Positions 53,299-62,497 of a stretch of 64,000 nucleotides of DNA are shown one piece after another. The stretch spans positions 62,001 to 126,000 of the forward strand of contig JAHJZX010000037.1 of assembly GCA_018826295.1 (NCBI GenBank), read 5' to 3'. The position numbers and the translations under genes are program-made. The stretch comes from Gammaproteobacteria bacterium. Its GTDB lineage: Bacteria; Pseudomonadota; Gammaproteobacteria; Enterobacterales; Alteromonadaceae. Position 1 is the first letter of the stretch, and every line of letters begins with the position of its first letter. The notes beneath the pieces were generated by a model. It saw only the letters and a program-made list of their open reading frames with translations. It had not been told where the DNA came from and ran no database searches.

Positions 53299-54465
53299 TC
53301 ATTGTCCTGTAAAAGTAGCGTGCCCGGCAATGCTCACCCAAGCCGCATTTTGTTTACTGCTGGTCACCGCTGCCTGTAAAAAGGCCATGCCACGCACAGC
53401 CTCTGAAATGCCTGCAGCCAGATTGCTGGCCGTGGGTTGGCGTAACGCCAGCGCAAAATCACGATAAATATTCGCAAAGGCCTCCAGATAACCCTCAGGA
53501 TGCCCCGCCGGGGTACGGCAATACTGCCGTACCTGCGCAGCCAAATAGGCGTTGTCGCTGCCGGCCTGCCAGATTTGTTGCGGCTGGCCGCGCAGCTGTA
53601 ACAGCAGCTGATTCGGTTGTTCCTGCTGCCAACTGAGCGAGCCCAGCTCGCCATAAACACTGATTTGCAAGCCATTAGCCATACCGGCACAGACCTGACT
53701 AGCCATTAAGGTGCCACGCGCGCCATTATTAAAACGTAACAAGGCTGCACCATCATCATCCAGCAAGCGACCTTCCACCACCGTCGCCAAATCGGCACTC
53801 AGTTCGGTTACCTGCAGCGCGCTGATAAATTCAGTCAGTTGAAAAGCATGGCTGCCGATATCAGCAAAGCAACCACTGCTGCCGGCACGCTGCGGATCTA
53901 AGCGCCACTGTGCCTGAGTACTGCCGTCGCTGTCGGCTTTATCTGCCAGCCAGCCTTGTGGATAACTGACAGCCACCCGGCGCACAGCCCCTAACCTGCC
54001 CTGCTGTATCAACAGCCTGGCTTGTTGCACCATAGGGTAAGCCGCATAGGTGTGGGTTAAACCATAGTGCAAGCCGGTTTGTTGTACCAAGGCTTGCAAT
54101 TGCTGCGCTTGCGCCAGCGATAAGGTAGCCGGCTTGTCTGACAACACATGAAAGCCGGCCTGTAATGCTGCCTGCGCCACCGGAAAATGCAGATGATTTG
54201 GCGTAACAATAGCAACAAACTCGATACGCTGCTCTGAAGGTAACTGCGCTTCTGCAGCAAACAGCTGCTGGTACGAATCGTAGCAACGCGCCGCATTGAT
54301 GCCCAGTTCTGCCGCCATCGCTTTACTGCGTTCAGCCTTGCTGCTAAAGCAGCCTGCAACCAGCTCAATCTGATTGTCCAGCCTGGCCGCTATACGATGT
54401 ATAGCACCGATAAAAGCACCTTCACCGCCGCCAACCATCGCCATTCTGACTTTTGTCTGTGCCAT
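53299..54465 (-). CDS. Gfo/Idh/MocA-family dehydrogenase
   Basis: A 388-residue NAD(P) oxidoreductase: Rossmann motif MVGGGEGAFIGAIHR, then DKPATLSLAQA (the catalytic Lys of the EKP-like motif), and GSHAFQL. Start at 54465, with the operator palindrome only 10 bp upstream. Members of this family often reduce 3-keto sugars, which fits a locus with a 3-dehydrogenase. Confidence 0.85.
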   Translation of the reverse strand: MAQTKVRMAMVGGGEGAFIGAIHRIAARLDNQIELVAGCFSSKAERSKAMAAELGINAARCYDSYQQLFAAEAQLPSEQRIEFVAIVTPNHLHFPVAQAALQAGFHVLSDKPATLSLAQAQQLQALVQQTGLHYGLTHTYAAYPMVQQARLLIQQGRLGAVRRVAVSYPQGWLADKADSDGSTQAQWRLDPQRAGSSGCFADIGSHAFQLTEFISALQVTELSADLATVVEGRLLDDDGAALLRFNNGARGTLMASQVCAGMANGLQISVYGELGSLSWQQEQPNQLLLQLRGQPQQIWQAGSDNAYLAAQVRQYCRTPAGHPEGYLEAFANIYRDFALALRQPTASNLAAGISEAVRGMAFLQAAVTSSKQNAAWVSIAGHATFTGQ

Positions 54466-54474
54466 TACCACCTC

Positions 54475-54490
54475 TTGTAACCGGTTACAA
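54475..54490 (-). promoter_or_regulatory. LacI-type operator overlapping the Gfo/Idh ribosome site
   Basis: TTGTAACCGGTTACAA, a perfect 16-bp palindrome between the MFS and Gfo/Idh genes, which ends 9 bp before the ATG and adjoins the AAGAGG ribosome site. A bound repressor would sit in the transcribed leader. Confidence 0.8.
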
Positions 54491-54530
54491 TACTAACTAA
54501 ATAGAGTGTTACTTAGCTGCGACACTGCCG

Positions 54531-55733
54531 TTATGCCGGCAACCGGCGCTGCCTGGGAAAGCTTAGTACAAATACCACTAGTACCAGTGCCGCTATACCG
54601 GCCGGTATCAGCCAGATCTGCCACCATTGATAACCGCTGTCTAACTGGTACACATCAGTTATATATCCAGCCAGACGGAAGCCCAGGAGCATGCCTACGC
54701 CATAAGTAGCCAGGGTGATCAGCCCCTGCGCTGCGGCTTTTATTTCACGACCGGCTTTCTGTTCAGTGTAGATCTGGCCGCTGACAAAGAAAAAATCATA
54801 ACAAATACCGTGCAGCAAGATACCAAAAAACAGCATCCACAACTGTTCGCCACTGTTGCCGTAAGCAAACAATACATAGCGTAGCACCCAGGCCAGCATA
54901 CCCACTAACAAGGTAGCTTTAATGCCGTAGCGGCGTAAAAACACTGGCAGCAGCAGCATAAAAGCAATTTCAGACATTTGCCCCAGCGACATTTTTGCTG
55001 CCGCGCCACTGATGCCCAAATCATTCAGATACAGGTTGGCATTCTGATAGTAAAATGCCAGCGGAATACAAATAAGCACCGAGGCCAGAAAAAACACCAA
55101 ATAAGCCCGGTCTTTCAGCAACGCCAGTGCATCCAGACCTAATAGTTGCCGCAAAGTTGGCCGCGGCAGTGACGCCTGCGGCGGAGTGTCCGGCAACGCC
55201 AGGCTAAATAAGCCCAAAGCAAAAGACGCAACAGCGGCCAGCAAAAAAGTAAACTGCAACTGCTGGCTGCCTTCCCAGCCAAACCAGCCAATTAACAAGC
55301 CTGCGGTAATCCAACCAACGGTGCCTAACACCCGAATATGGGCAAACTGCGCGGCTTTTTCTGCCAACTGCCGAAAGCTGATGGCATTAACCAGCGCCAG
55401 CGTTGGCATATACAGCACCATATACAACAAAATGTACGGGTAAAAGCTACTGAAGCTGCCGCTGTATGCAGCACTGAGTAGCAAGGCCGCGCCCGCCAAA
55501 TGCAGCAACGCCAGAATTTTCTGCGCGGCAAAGTAGCGGTCGGCAATCAGGCCAATAACAAAGGGCGCAATAATGGCGCCGATAGACTGCGTTTCATACG
55601 CCATGCCCATTTGCGCACCAGAGGCAGAGAAACGCTGCGACAGATAAGTGCCCATGGTAACAAACCAGGCGCCCCAGATAAAAAACTGCAGAAACATCAT
55701 TAGCGACAGCTTAAGTCGGATACTGATCAGCAT
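54531..55733 (-). CDS. MFS importer of the nucleoside:H+ symporter type
   Basis: A 400-residue transporter with about 12 helices that starts LKLSLMMFLQFFIWGAWFV, the NupG/XapB-like beginning, and contains YETQSIGAIIAPFVIGLIAD. Its place in a LacI-controlled sugar locus suggests import of a glycoside or keto-sugar rather than a nucleoside. Operator 55820-55833 lies about 90 bp upstream. Confidence 0.82.
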   Translation of the reverse strand: MLISIRLKLSLMMFLQFFIWGAWFVTMGTYLSQRFSASGAQMGMAYETQSIGAIIAPFVIGLIADRYFAAQKILALLHLAGAALLLSAAYSGSFSSFYPYILLYMVLYMPTLALVNAISFRQLAEKAAQFAHIRVLGTVGWITAGLLIGWFGWEGSQQLQFTFLLAAVASFALGLFSLALPDTPPQASLPRPTLRQLLGLDALALLKDRAYLVFFLASVLICIPLAFYYQNANLYLNDLGISGAAAKMSLGQMSEIAFMLLLPVFLRRYGIKATLLVGMLAWVLRYVLFAYGNSGEQLWMLFFGILLHGICYDFFFVSGQIYTEQKAGREIKAAAQGLITLATYGVGMLLGFRLAGYITDVYQLDSGYQWWQIWLIPAGIAALVLVVFVLSFPRQRRLPA

Positions 55734-55819
55734 AGCGTTGTTTTTCCTGTTGGTTTTATTGTCATTAGTGGCTGCTAACTCTGCCGGCCAGCATACTTTT
55801 TACTCACAACAACACCAAC

Positions 55820-55833
55820 TGTAACCGGTTACA
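55820..55833 (-). promoter_or_regulatory. LacI-type operator upstream of the MFS importer gene
   Basis: Perfect TGTAACCGGTTACA palindrome 87 bp before the MFS start; flanks CCAAC...C are shared with the site at 49126. Confidence 0.8.
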
Positions 55834-55879
55834 CCAGAAATTACAAGCCGAGGCTAAACAGAAAAACAGCAGGAGAAAC

Positions 55880-57073
55880 TCAAACTTTAAAGATATAACC
55901 GCGCTTATAGCACCAGTGCATTAATAGGTAGGATACGAGCAAAAAGCTTAGCGCAAAAGCCAGTGAACCGTTGTAATCGCCAAACAACGGTTGATACAGT
56001 GCACTGAACAGCCAGCTTTGCAGTGAACTTTGCCCAACGCTGACCATGCCCAGCAAACGCGCGGCAATACCGGCAAACATAAAGAACAAGATGGCGTTGG
56101 CACCAAATACCACAAAGGGCGCGCTCCAGCGCCGCCAGCGTTTTACATCACACAGCCAGATACAGGCCGCCAGCGCAATGGCGCAATAACCGCTGCTTAG
56201 CAAGACAAAGCTGGGGGTCCACAGGCTTTTGTTAATTGGCAAGCCAAAATGCCACAGCTCGGCCAGCCATACTGCTACCACACCGCATAACAGCAAGCCG
56301 CGTATCTTCTGTGCCAGGTTGCGTTCAGTTTGCAGCCACTGCGCAATTAACACCCCACTAAGACAACTGGCAATAGCCGGTAAAGTAGACCAAAGCCCTT
56401 CAGGGTCAAAGGCAAAGGGTGTGGCGCTGCGGTAATACACATGGTTTGCTCCCAATACGGTATGATCAAGCCAGGCGGCGAAGCTATTACCAAATTGCAG
56501 CAAGCCGGTAAACTGATTACCGTGCGCGTCGGCATAGGGCAAATACAGCATACCAACCAAATACAGCGCACATAAGCCTAATAGCCAACCAATCCGGCCA
56601 CGACTACCGCAATACAACACAATAAGTACAGTGAAAAAGTAAACCAAGCCAATGCGTTGCAATACGCCCAGCCAGCGCAGTGTTAGCAACTTTTGCTCAA
56701 TGTAGCTGTAAGCCGGGTCGCGAAAATTGTAGTAAAACAACACCAGAAACAAACCAAGGCCAATAAGTTTTACACTGCGCAGTGCCGCCTGTTTTATTAC
56801 CACTGCATGCGCCACAGCTGATTGCCGCTGCAGGCTAAGTTGCAATGAAATACCGACAATAACAATAAAAAACGGAAAGATTAGGTCAGTTAGCGTCCAG
56901 CCATGCCAATAGGCATGGCGCAGCGGGCCGTAAACATAGCTCCAGCTACCCGGGTTATTGACCAAAATCATCGCGGTAATGGTTACACCACGCAGCGCAT
57001 CCAGTGCCAGTAAACGGTTACCTGGCAACACCGACAAGATGGCATCAGCATAACGCCGGTACAGACTTAGCAT
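55880..57073 (-). CDS. nagX: NagX-like (DUF5009/HGSNAT-type) membrane protein
   Basis: A 397-residue membrane protein with about 11 helices and the signature LALDALRGVTITAMILVNNPG, HAYWHGWTLTDLIFPFFIVIVG. This is the NagX family, common in amino-sugar loci of Alteromonadales and related to lysosomal heparan-alpha-glucosaminide acetyltransferase. It has been proposed to transport or acetylate amino sugars. Its ATG overlaps the GH3 stop by one base (TGATG). Confidence 0.85.
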   Translation of the reverse strand: MLSLYRRYADAILSVLPGNRLLALDALRGVTITAMILVNNPGSWSYVYGPLRHAYWHGWTLTDLIFPFFIVIVGISLQLSLQRQSAVAHAVVIKQAALRSVKLIGLGLFLVLFYYNFRDPAYSYIEQKLLTLRWLGVLQRIGLVYFFTVLIVLYCGSRGRIGWLLGLCALYLVGMLYLPYADAHGNQFTGLLQFGNSFAAWLDHTVLGANHVYYRSATPFAFDPEGLWSTLPAIASCLSGVLIAQWLQTERNLAQKIRGLLLCGVVAVWLAELWHFGLPINKSLWTPSFVLLSSGYCAIALAACIWLCDVKRWRRWSAPFVVFGANAILFFMFAGIAARLLGMVSVGQSSLQSWLFSALYQPLFGDYNGSLAFALSFLLVSYLLMHWCYKRGYIFKV

Positions 57074-58962
57074 CAGTCGTTGTAGCCAGCAACGGTAACC
57101 GGCAGTTTACCGGTTAGCGGATATAGCCGCAGCAGTGCCTGAGCCAGGGCTTCATAAGTCGCATTACCGGCCGCCATAGCACTGGCATCTTCTGCTGTGT
57201 TATAGGCATAGCTGGCCAGCACCACATCGGCATGCCGGCCATAGCGGCTGATGTCGTAAGGAGCACGCAGGCTAAGGAAAATATGCGCTTTTTTCTGTGC
57301 GTTTATCAACGGCAATAAGGTTTCGTATTGCTGCGTCTGGCGCTCGTAGGCGGCAGCAATATTGCGAATACCGGTCAGGTCATCCATGCCGCCAATATCG
57401 GCCAGGCTTTGCATCGGCGAGATAAAACCACTGATCACCAGATCGGCCGCCGCAATTTGCGCAGCTGCCTGGCTTAAATCGGTTTGTTGCAAACTGATAA
57501 CGGCAATATCAAACGGCTGTTTGGCGTAATGTTTTAGCGCCGCAGCCAGTGCTTGAGCTTTCATTTGATCCGGCAACACCAGCAGCAGTTTTTTGCTGTC
57601 GCTAACAGTCAGCGGCCAGTCCGCCGTGGCCGGTTTTACTTGTGTTATTGCCGCTTTGGCCAACAATAGTTCTTGCTGACGATGTTCTGGCTTACCCAGG
57701 CTCGCCTTCGCCTGCGCCAGTTGCAGCGCCTGGGTTTTAGCCTGCGGCAACAACGGATATTGTTGTTTTAACGTCACTATGCGCTGATAAGACTCTGCCA
57801 GCTCAGTTGGGCTGATATCGCCGTTATCTACCGCCGTTGCCAGGGCATCCAGCAGCTTAGCCAGAGCCGGTAACTCACCGGGGTGTTGCAGCTTTACCGG
57901 CATCAGCGCAATGTCAGCACCGGCAGCAAAAGTTTGTACCACTGCTTCGGTATGGGTAAAAAACTTACTGATGCCGGCCATATCCAGCGCGTCGGTCACT
58001 ATTACACCGTTATAGCCCAGCTCTTCGCGCAGCACGCCATGCAGAATTTTGCGCGATAAAGTCGCCGGCTTTAGCATCTGCTCGCCGTCTTTTGAAGTAA
58101 AAGTACTGTTATCCAGCGCCGGATACTGGATGTGCGCCGTCATGATCATGCCAGGCGCGTGCTGGCTGATAATGTCGGCAAAGGGCTTTAAATCTATCTG
58201 GCGGATTTGCCCGGCACTGTGCTCTACCCGCGGCAGGCCTAAATGGCTGTCTACCTCGGTATCACCATGGCCGGGAAAATGTTTTAACGCCGCTATCATA
58301 CCGCGCTGCTGCATTGCTGCAGTCATGGCACCGCCCAACTCTGCCACCAGCTTGGCATCCTCACCAAAAGCACGCACATTTATTACCGGGTTTAGCGGGT
58401 TAACATTCACGTCGATAGTCGGCGCAAAATTAACGTTAATACCCAGCGGTAACAGTTCATCGGCCAGTACCCGGCCTACTGCCGCCGCATACTTAGTACC
58501 GTGCTCAGCGAAGGTGGCGCCTATTGCCATATTGCCGGCGAAAGATGTCGCCAGGCTTCGCGGTAAGCGCGCAACACGGCCGCCTTCCTGATCAATACTG
58601 ATAAACAACGGCAATTTTAACGCCGACTCTGCTGCGGCTTGTTGTAAATCATGGTTAAGCTGCACAATTTGTTCAATGCTATGCAGGTTTTCGGCAAACA
58701 AAATGACGCCGCCAATATCGTAGTCACGGATCAGCGCGGCCAGCTCTGGCGGCAGTTGAGTCATCGGCGTGCGGCACTGGCCTTGCACTGGCAACTCAGC
58801 GCAGTAATAGCGCAGGTCCAGCATCAGTTTTTGCCCCAGCATTTGTTTTACGCTGGCCGGTGTTTTAAACAGTGCTGCAGCATTAAGTGGCATGGCAATT
58901 AAGCTCACACTTAGCAACAACACACCCCAGACAGCTGAATAGCCCCGACCACAACATGACAT
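57073..58962 (-). CDS. nagZ: Secreted GH3 beta-N-acetylhexosaminidase (NagZ-like)
   Basis: A 629-residue enzyme; start at 58962 follows AGGAAAATC and gives a signal peptide. GH3 motif KHFPGHGDTEVDSH at residues 227-240 carries the His-Asp general acid loop typical of NagZ, and the nucleophile is Asp324 in VTDALDM. It is nearly twice as long as cytosolic E. coli NagZ and matches the two-domain, exported Bacillus type. It should release GlcNAc from murein or chitin-type chains outside the cytoplasm. First gene of the nagZ-nagX unit, divergent from the symporter. Confidence 0.88.
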   Translation of the reverse strand: MSCCGRGYSAVWGVLLLSVSLIAMPLNAAALFKTPASVKQMLGQKLMLDLRYYCAELPVQGQCRTPMTQLPPELAALIRDYDIGGVILFAENLHSIEQIVQLNHDLQQAAAESALKLPLFISIDQEGGRVARLPRSLATSFAGNMAIGATFAEHGTKYAAAVGRVLADELLPLGINVNFAPTIDVNVNPLNPVINVRAFGEDAKLVAELGGAMTAAMQQRGMIAALKHFPGHGDTEVDSHLGLPRVEHSAGQIRQIDLKPFADIISQHAPGMIMTAHIQYPALDNSTFTSKDGEQMLKPATLSRKILHGVLREELGYNGVIVTDALDMAGISKFFTHTEAVVQTFAAGADIALMPVKLQHPGELPALAKLLDALATAVDNGDISPTELAESYQRIVTLKQQYPLLPQAKTQALQLAQAKASLGKPEHRQQELLLAKAAITQVKPATADWPLTVSDSKKLLLVLPDQMKAQALAAALKHYAKQPFDIAVISLQQTDLSQAAAQIAAADLVISGFISPMQSLADIGGMDDLTGIRNIAAAYERQTQQYETLLPLINAQKKAHIFLSLRAPYDISRYGRHADVVLASYAYNTAEDASAMAAGNATYEALAQALLRLYPLTGKLPVTVAGYND

Positions 58963-59038
58963 GATTTTCCTGACAATTAACTTAAGCACAGCGCCACTCC
59001 GGTATTGTGAACAAAGCCCGCTGTAGTACAACAAAAAT

Positions 59039-59075
59039 AATTTATACATTCAAGATAATTTAAAATGTATAAATT
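59039..59075. promoter_or_regulatory. Perfect 12-bp inverted repeat in the divergent murein-sugar promoter
   Basis: AATTTATACATT (59039-59050) and AATGTATAAATT (59064-59075) around a 13-bp spacer, in the 170 bp between nagZ (minus) and the symporter (plus). Strongly suggests a dimeric repressor site shared by both units. No cognate regulator gene is in the neighbouring cluster. Confidence 0.7.
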
Positions 59076-59132
59076 ACCCATGCAATAATTTCTGTGATAT
59101 GTTAATTGCAGTGCTATCAGCTGGAACCCCCT

Positions 59133-60695
59133 ATGCAACTGACCCTTTTGGACTGGATAGTTTTTTTTGGCTACTTCGCCATACTGGCCGCTGTCGGTTG
59201 GGCTGTTAACCGCCGCCGTGCCGGTAATAGCCAGGATTATTTTCTTGCCGCCAACACCATGCCAGTATGGGTTGTGGCTATTTCAGTACTGGCCACATCA
59301 CAATCGGCCGCCACTTTTCTTGGTGGGCCTGATATGGGGTTTCGTGGCAACCTGAGTTATCTGGCATCAAATATCGGCGCCCTAATTGCGGCAGTGCTGG
59401 TAATGAAGCTGCTGCTGCCACGTTATTATCAGCTTAAAGTCACCACAGTGTACGAGTTGCTGGAACGCCGTTTCGGTGCCAGCGCGAAAGATCATGCCGG
59501 CAAGATGTACTTGTTTGGCCGTTTGTTTGCCAGCGGCGCCCGCTTATATATGGCGGCGATAGCCGTGGCCATGCTGCTGTTTAATAACATTGCCGCCTCC
59601 AGCGTGTTAATTGCGGTTGGGCTGCTGGCGGTTATCGGCTTGCTGTGCACAGTAATGGGTGGCATTCGTTCGGTAATCTATACCGATGCGTTGCAATGCG
59701 CGGTTTATGTCAGTGCGGCAATGCTGGTACTTGGCTACCTGTATTACAGTTTGGGACTGGACTGGCATACTATTTATGCTGCCTTAGATACGCCGACAGA
59801 GGGTGGCGCTTCAAAATGGCTGCTGTTTGACTGGTCGCTCGATTTCAGCTCAGCCGGGGTGTTTAATATGTACTCGGCACTCACCGGCTTTGTGCTGCTG
59901 AATATCGCTGCCTTTGGCATGGATCAGGACATGACACAGCGGGTACTCACCTGTAAAGACAGCAAGGCAGGTGCCCGTGCGTTGTTAAGCTCAGTGCTGT
60001 TGGTTATTCCAACTATGCTGGTGTTTATCCTTATCGGCTTTTTGCTGTACATCTTTTATCAAAGACCTGATTTATATCAGCCGGTACAGGGCTTTGCCGA
60101 TAGCTTTGCCGGCGAAAAAGTTACCGTGTTTATGTATTATGTACTGAATGAAATGCCATCCGGTTTACGCGGTTTAGTGGTGGTTGGCGTCATTGCCGCT
60201 GCGTTATCAACCATTACGTCCGGCCTTAATTCGATGGCCTCGGTGTTGGTGGCCGATATTTATCAGCCATGGCGTTTACAGCGTAAGCCAGATACCGCGC
60301 CCGGCCATTTTGTCCGCGCTGGCCAGTTAGCAATGTTGCTTACCGCTACAGCGCTGGCCCTGATGGCAATTCTGTGTTTTTACTGGCAGCAATATTCCGC
60401 CATGCCGTTGCTGGCATTTGCCCTAAGTGTGATGGTGTTTTCGTACAGCGGCCTGCTGGGGGTGTTTTTTACCGCCCTGTTTAGCCACCGTGGTAACCGG
60501 CGCAGTGTAACGGCCGCCCTGCTAAGTGGCTTTGCCGTTACCCTGGCATTACAGCCCTATGTTGTACAATTTTGGAGCCCGGCACTGGCCGCGCTGGATT
60601 TGGGTTTTACCTGGCAGCTGTGTCTGGGCACATTAGTATCCAGCCTGGTGTGCCTGGCTGGAACTGCGCAGCCTGATGCTGCAAGCAAGGAGTAA
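59133..60695 (+). CDS. SSS-family sodium/sugar symporter
   Basis: A 520-residue membrane protein with about 13-14 helices. Start at 59133 gives MQLTLLDWIVFFGY. Family segments: QDYFLAANTMPVWVVAISVLAT, GGIRSVIYTDALQ, AAALSTITSGLNSMASVLVADIY (sodium site region). As first gene of the symporter-kinase-murQ-namZ operon, it probably imports MurNAc and/or GlcNAc with sodium. Confidence 0.88.
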   Translation: MQLTLLDWIVFFGYFAILAAVGWAVNRRRAGNSQDYFLAANTMPVWVVAISVLATSQSAATFLGGPDMGFRGNLSYLASNIGALIAAVLVMKLLLPRYYQLKVTTVYELLERRFGASAKDHAGKMYLFGRLFASGARLYMAAIAVAMLLFNNIAASSVLIAVGLLAVIGLLCTVMGGIRSVIYTDALQCAVYVSAAMLVLGYLYYSLGLDWHTIYAALDTPTEGGASKWLLFDWSLDFSSAGVFNMYSALTGFVLLNIAAFGMDQDMTQRVLTCKDSKAGARALLSSVLLVIPTMLVFILIGFLLYIFYQRPDLYQPVQGFADSFAGEKVTVFMYYVLNEMPSGLRGLVVVGVIAAALSTITSGLNSMASVLVADIYQPWRLQRKPDTAPGHFVRAGQLAMLLTATALALMAILCFYWQQYSAMPLLAFALSVMVFSYSGLLGVFFTALFSHRGNRRSVTAALLSGFAVTLALQPYVVQFWSPALAALDLGFTWQLCLGTLVSSLVCLAGTAQPDAASKE

Positions 60696-60698
60696 TAT

Positions 60699-61586
60699 AT
60701 GTGGATCCTGACGCTGGACGGTGGCGGAAGTAAAACGCTGGCCCGTCTGACAAACAGCGCAACCGGCCAGCAATGGCAACAGCAAGCCGGCCCGGCGTCG
60801 CTGACCAATGATTTTGACCTGGCGCTGAGTAACATTCGCCAGCTCAGTCAGGCTTTGTGTCAGCAAGCCGCCGTGACCAGCCAGCAGCTTGTTGCCGTTA
60901 TGGGCCTGGCGGGTGCCGGTAATCCGCAACAACATCAGCAGGCCATGCAGTTGCTGCAGGACGATTACCAGCAGCTACTGATCACCACAGATGCGCGGAC
61001 GTCTTTATATGGCGCCAATCTGGGGCAACCGGTGTTAGTCGTAGCTCTGGGTACCGGCTCGGTTGCCATGCGCTTACTGGCCAATGGCAATGAGCAGCAA
61101 ATTGGTGGCTGGGGTTTTAATATTGGCGATGAAGGTGGTGGTGCCTGGTTGGGTAAACAAGTCGTGCGCGAGCTGCTGTGGCAGGTAGACAGCCTCAGCG
61201 GCGTACAAAGCCCGTTGCTTAAAGCGGTAGCACAGCACATTGGCGACAGCGCTGAGCGCTTATTGCCCTGGCTAAAAAACGCCAGCCCGACCGATTTCGC
61301 GGAATTCGCGCCGCTGGTGTTTCAGTTTGCCAGCCAGTGTCCGCTAGCCTTAATGCTGCGCCAGCGCCATATCGATGCGGTAGAGCAACTGTTATGGCAA
61401 GCGCTGGAACAATTTTCCCTGCCGGTGGTGTTATTAGGCGGTCTGGCTAAAGATACTTTGCCGCTGCTAAGTGCAGCCTGCCAACCGTTAGTGCAGCAGG
61501 CAAAAGGCAGTGCGCTTGACGGCGGCTTGCTGCTGGCACAACAACTTATTTCTAATGTTTCGGAGCCAGCGCATGAACATCAATAA
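60699..61586 (+). CDS. murK: BadF-type kinase, likely MurNAc/GlcNAc kinase (MurK-like)
   Basis: A 295-residue ASKHA kinase with phosphate loop LTLDGGGSKTLARL, GTGSVAMRL, and GFNIGDEGGGAWLGKQ. It starts three bases past the symporter stop and overlaps murQ. MurK of Clostridium acetobutylicum, of the same family, phosphorylates both MurNAc and GlcNAc. Since MurQ needs MurNAc-6-phosphate and no PTS gene is present, this kinase would supply it. Distant from the 39759 kinase. Specificity is inferred. Confidence 0.8.
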   Translation: MWILTLDGGGSKTLARLTNSATGQQWQQQAGPASLTNDFDLALSNIRQLSQALCQQAAVTSQQLVAVMGLAGAGNPQQHQQAMQLLQDDYQQLLITTDARTSLYGANLGQPVLVVALGTGSVAMRLLANGNEQQIGGWGFNIGDEGGGAWLGKQVVRELLWQVDSLSGVQSPLLKAVAQHIGDSAERLLPWLKNASPTDFAEFAPLVFQFASQCPLALMLRQRHIDAVEQLLWQALEQFSLPVVLLGGLAKDTLPLLSAACQPLVQQAKGSALDGGLLLAQQLISNVSEPAHEHQ

Positions 61587-62496
61587 TCAGGATACCCTGC
61601 TAAATCAGCTTAACAGCATGAGTTCAGAAGCACGTAACCCTGACAGTATCGATATCGATTTACTCAGCAGCCTGGAAATAGTGCAGCGGATAAATCAGCA
61701 AGATCAGAGTGTGGCACTCAGTGTCAGTCAGTGTCTGCCGCAGGTCGCAATAGTGGCCGACCGCATTGTTGAGGCCTTTGCCCGTGGTGGCCGGCTGGTT
61801 TATCTCGGTGCCGGTACCAGTGGCCGGTTGGGTATTTTAGATGCGGTAGAATGTCCGCCAACCTTTAGCGTGCCTTCAAGTATGGTCGTCGCTCTAATTG
61901 CCGGTGGCGACGGCGCGGTGTACAAAGCCGTGGAAGGCGCCGAAGACGACCCACAGCTGGCCGTGGCTGATTTACAGCGAATTAAATTAGATGCCAACGA
62001 TATTTTGGTTGGCATTGCCGCCAGCGGCCGCACGCCCTATGTACTGGGCGGCCTGGCCTACGCCCGTAGCCTGGGCTGCTATACCGCCGCCATTAGCTGT
62101 AATGCCAATGCGCCGGTACTCAGTGCCGCCGATACCGGCATTTGCGCCGTAACCGGACCTGAGGTGCTAACCGGCTCGACCCGGATGAAAGCCGGCAGTG
62201 CACAAAAGATGCTACTGAATATGCTTAGCACCGCTGCGATGATCAGAAGCGGCAAGGTATACCAGAATCTGATGGTAGATTTACACGCCAGCAATGAAAA
62301 GCTGGTGGCCCGCGCCGTACGTATCGTGATGCAGGCAACCGACTGCAGCGCAGACGACGCCCGTCAGGCGCTGGATGCTGCCGGCATGAGTGCCAAACTG
62401 GCCATTTTGCATCTGTTAAGCGGTCAGAGCATTAGCCAATGCCGCGAACAGTTGGCACAGCAAAACGGTTTTATCCGCCGCGTGCTGGAGAGTTGA
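61573..62496 (+). CDS. murQ: N-acetylmuramic acid 6-phosphate etherase
   Basis: A 307-residue SIS-fold enzyme; start at 61573 after GGAG. Signatures: SEARNPDSIDID, LVYLGAGTSGRLGILDA, EDD (catalytic region in EGAEDDPQLA) and GPEVLTGSTRMKAG. It splits MurNAc-6-phosphate into GlcNAc-6-phosphate and lactate in the cytoplasm. It overlaps the kinase gene by 14 bp and is followed one base later by namZ. Confidence 0.95.
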   Translation: MNINNQDTLLNQLNSMSSEARNPDSIDIDLLSSLEIVQRINQQDQSVALSVSQCLPQVAIVADRIVEAFARGGRLVYLGAGTSGRLGILDAVECPPTFSVPSSMVVALIAGGDGAVYKAVEGAEDDPQLAVADLQRIKLDANDILVGIAASGRTPYVLGGLAYARSLGCYTAAISCNANAPVLSAADTGICAVTGPEVLTGSTRMKAGSAQKMLLNMLSTAAMIRSGKVYQNLMVDLHASNEKLVARAVRIVMQATDCSADDARQALDAAGMSAKLAILHLLSGQSISQCREQLAQQNGFIRRVLES

Positions 62497-62497
62497 T

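Noticed and set aside
57093-57116. TTACCGGTTA-like sequence resembling the LacI operator
   Set aside because: Imperfect, within the 3' coding end of the GH3 gene and not near any start that it could control.
58049-58591. 180-codon open frame opposite the GH3 gene
   Set aside because: Antisense shadow of the NagZ-like coding region, covering its conserved KHFPGHG motif.
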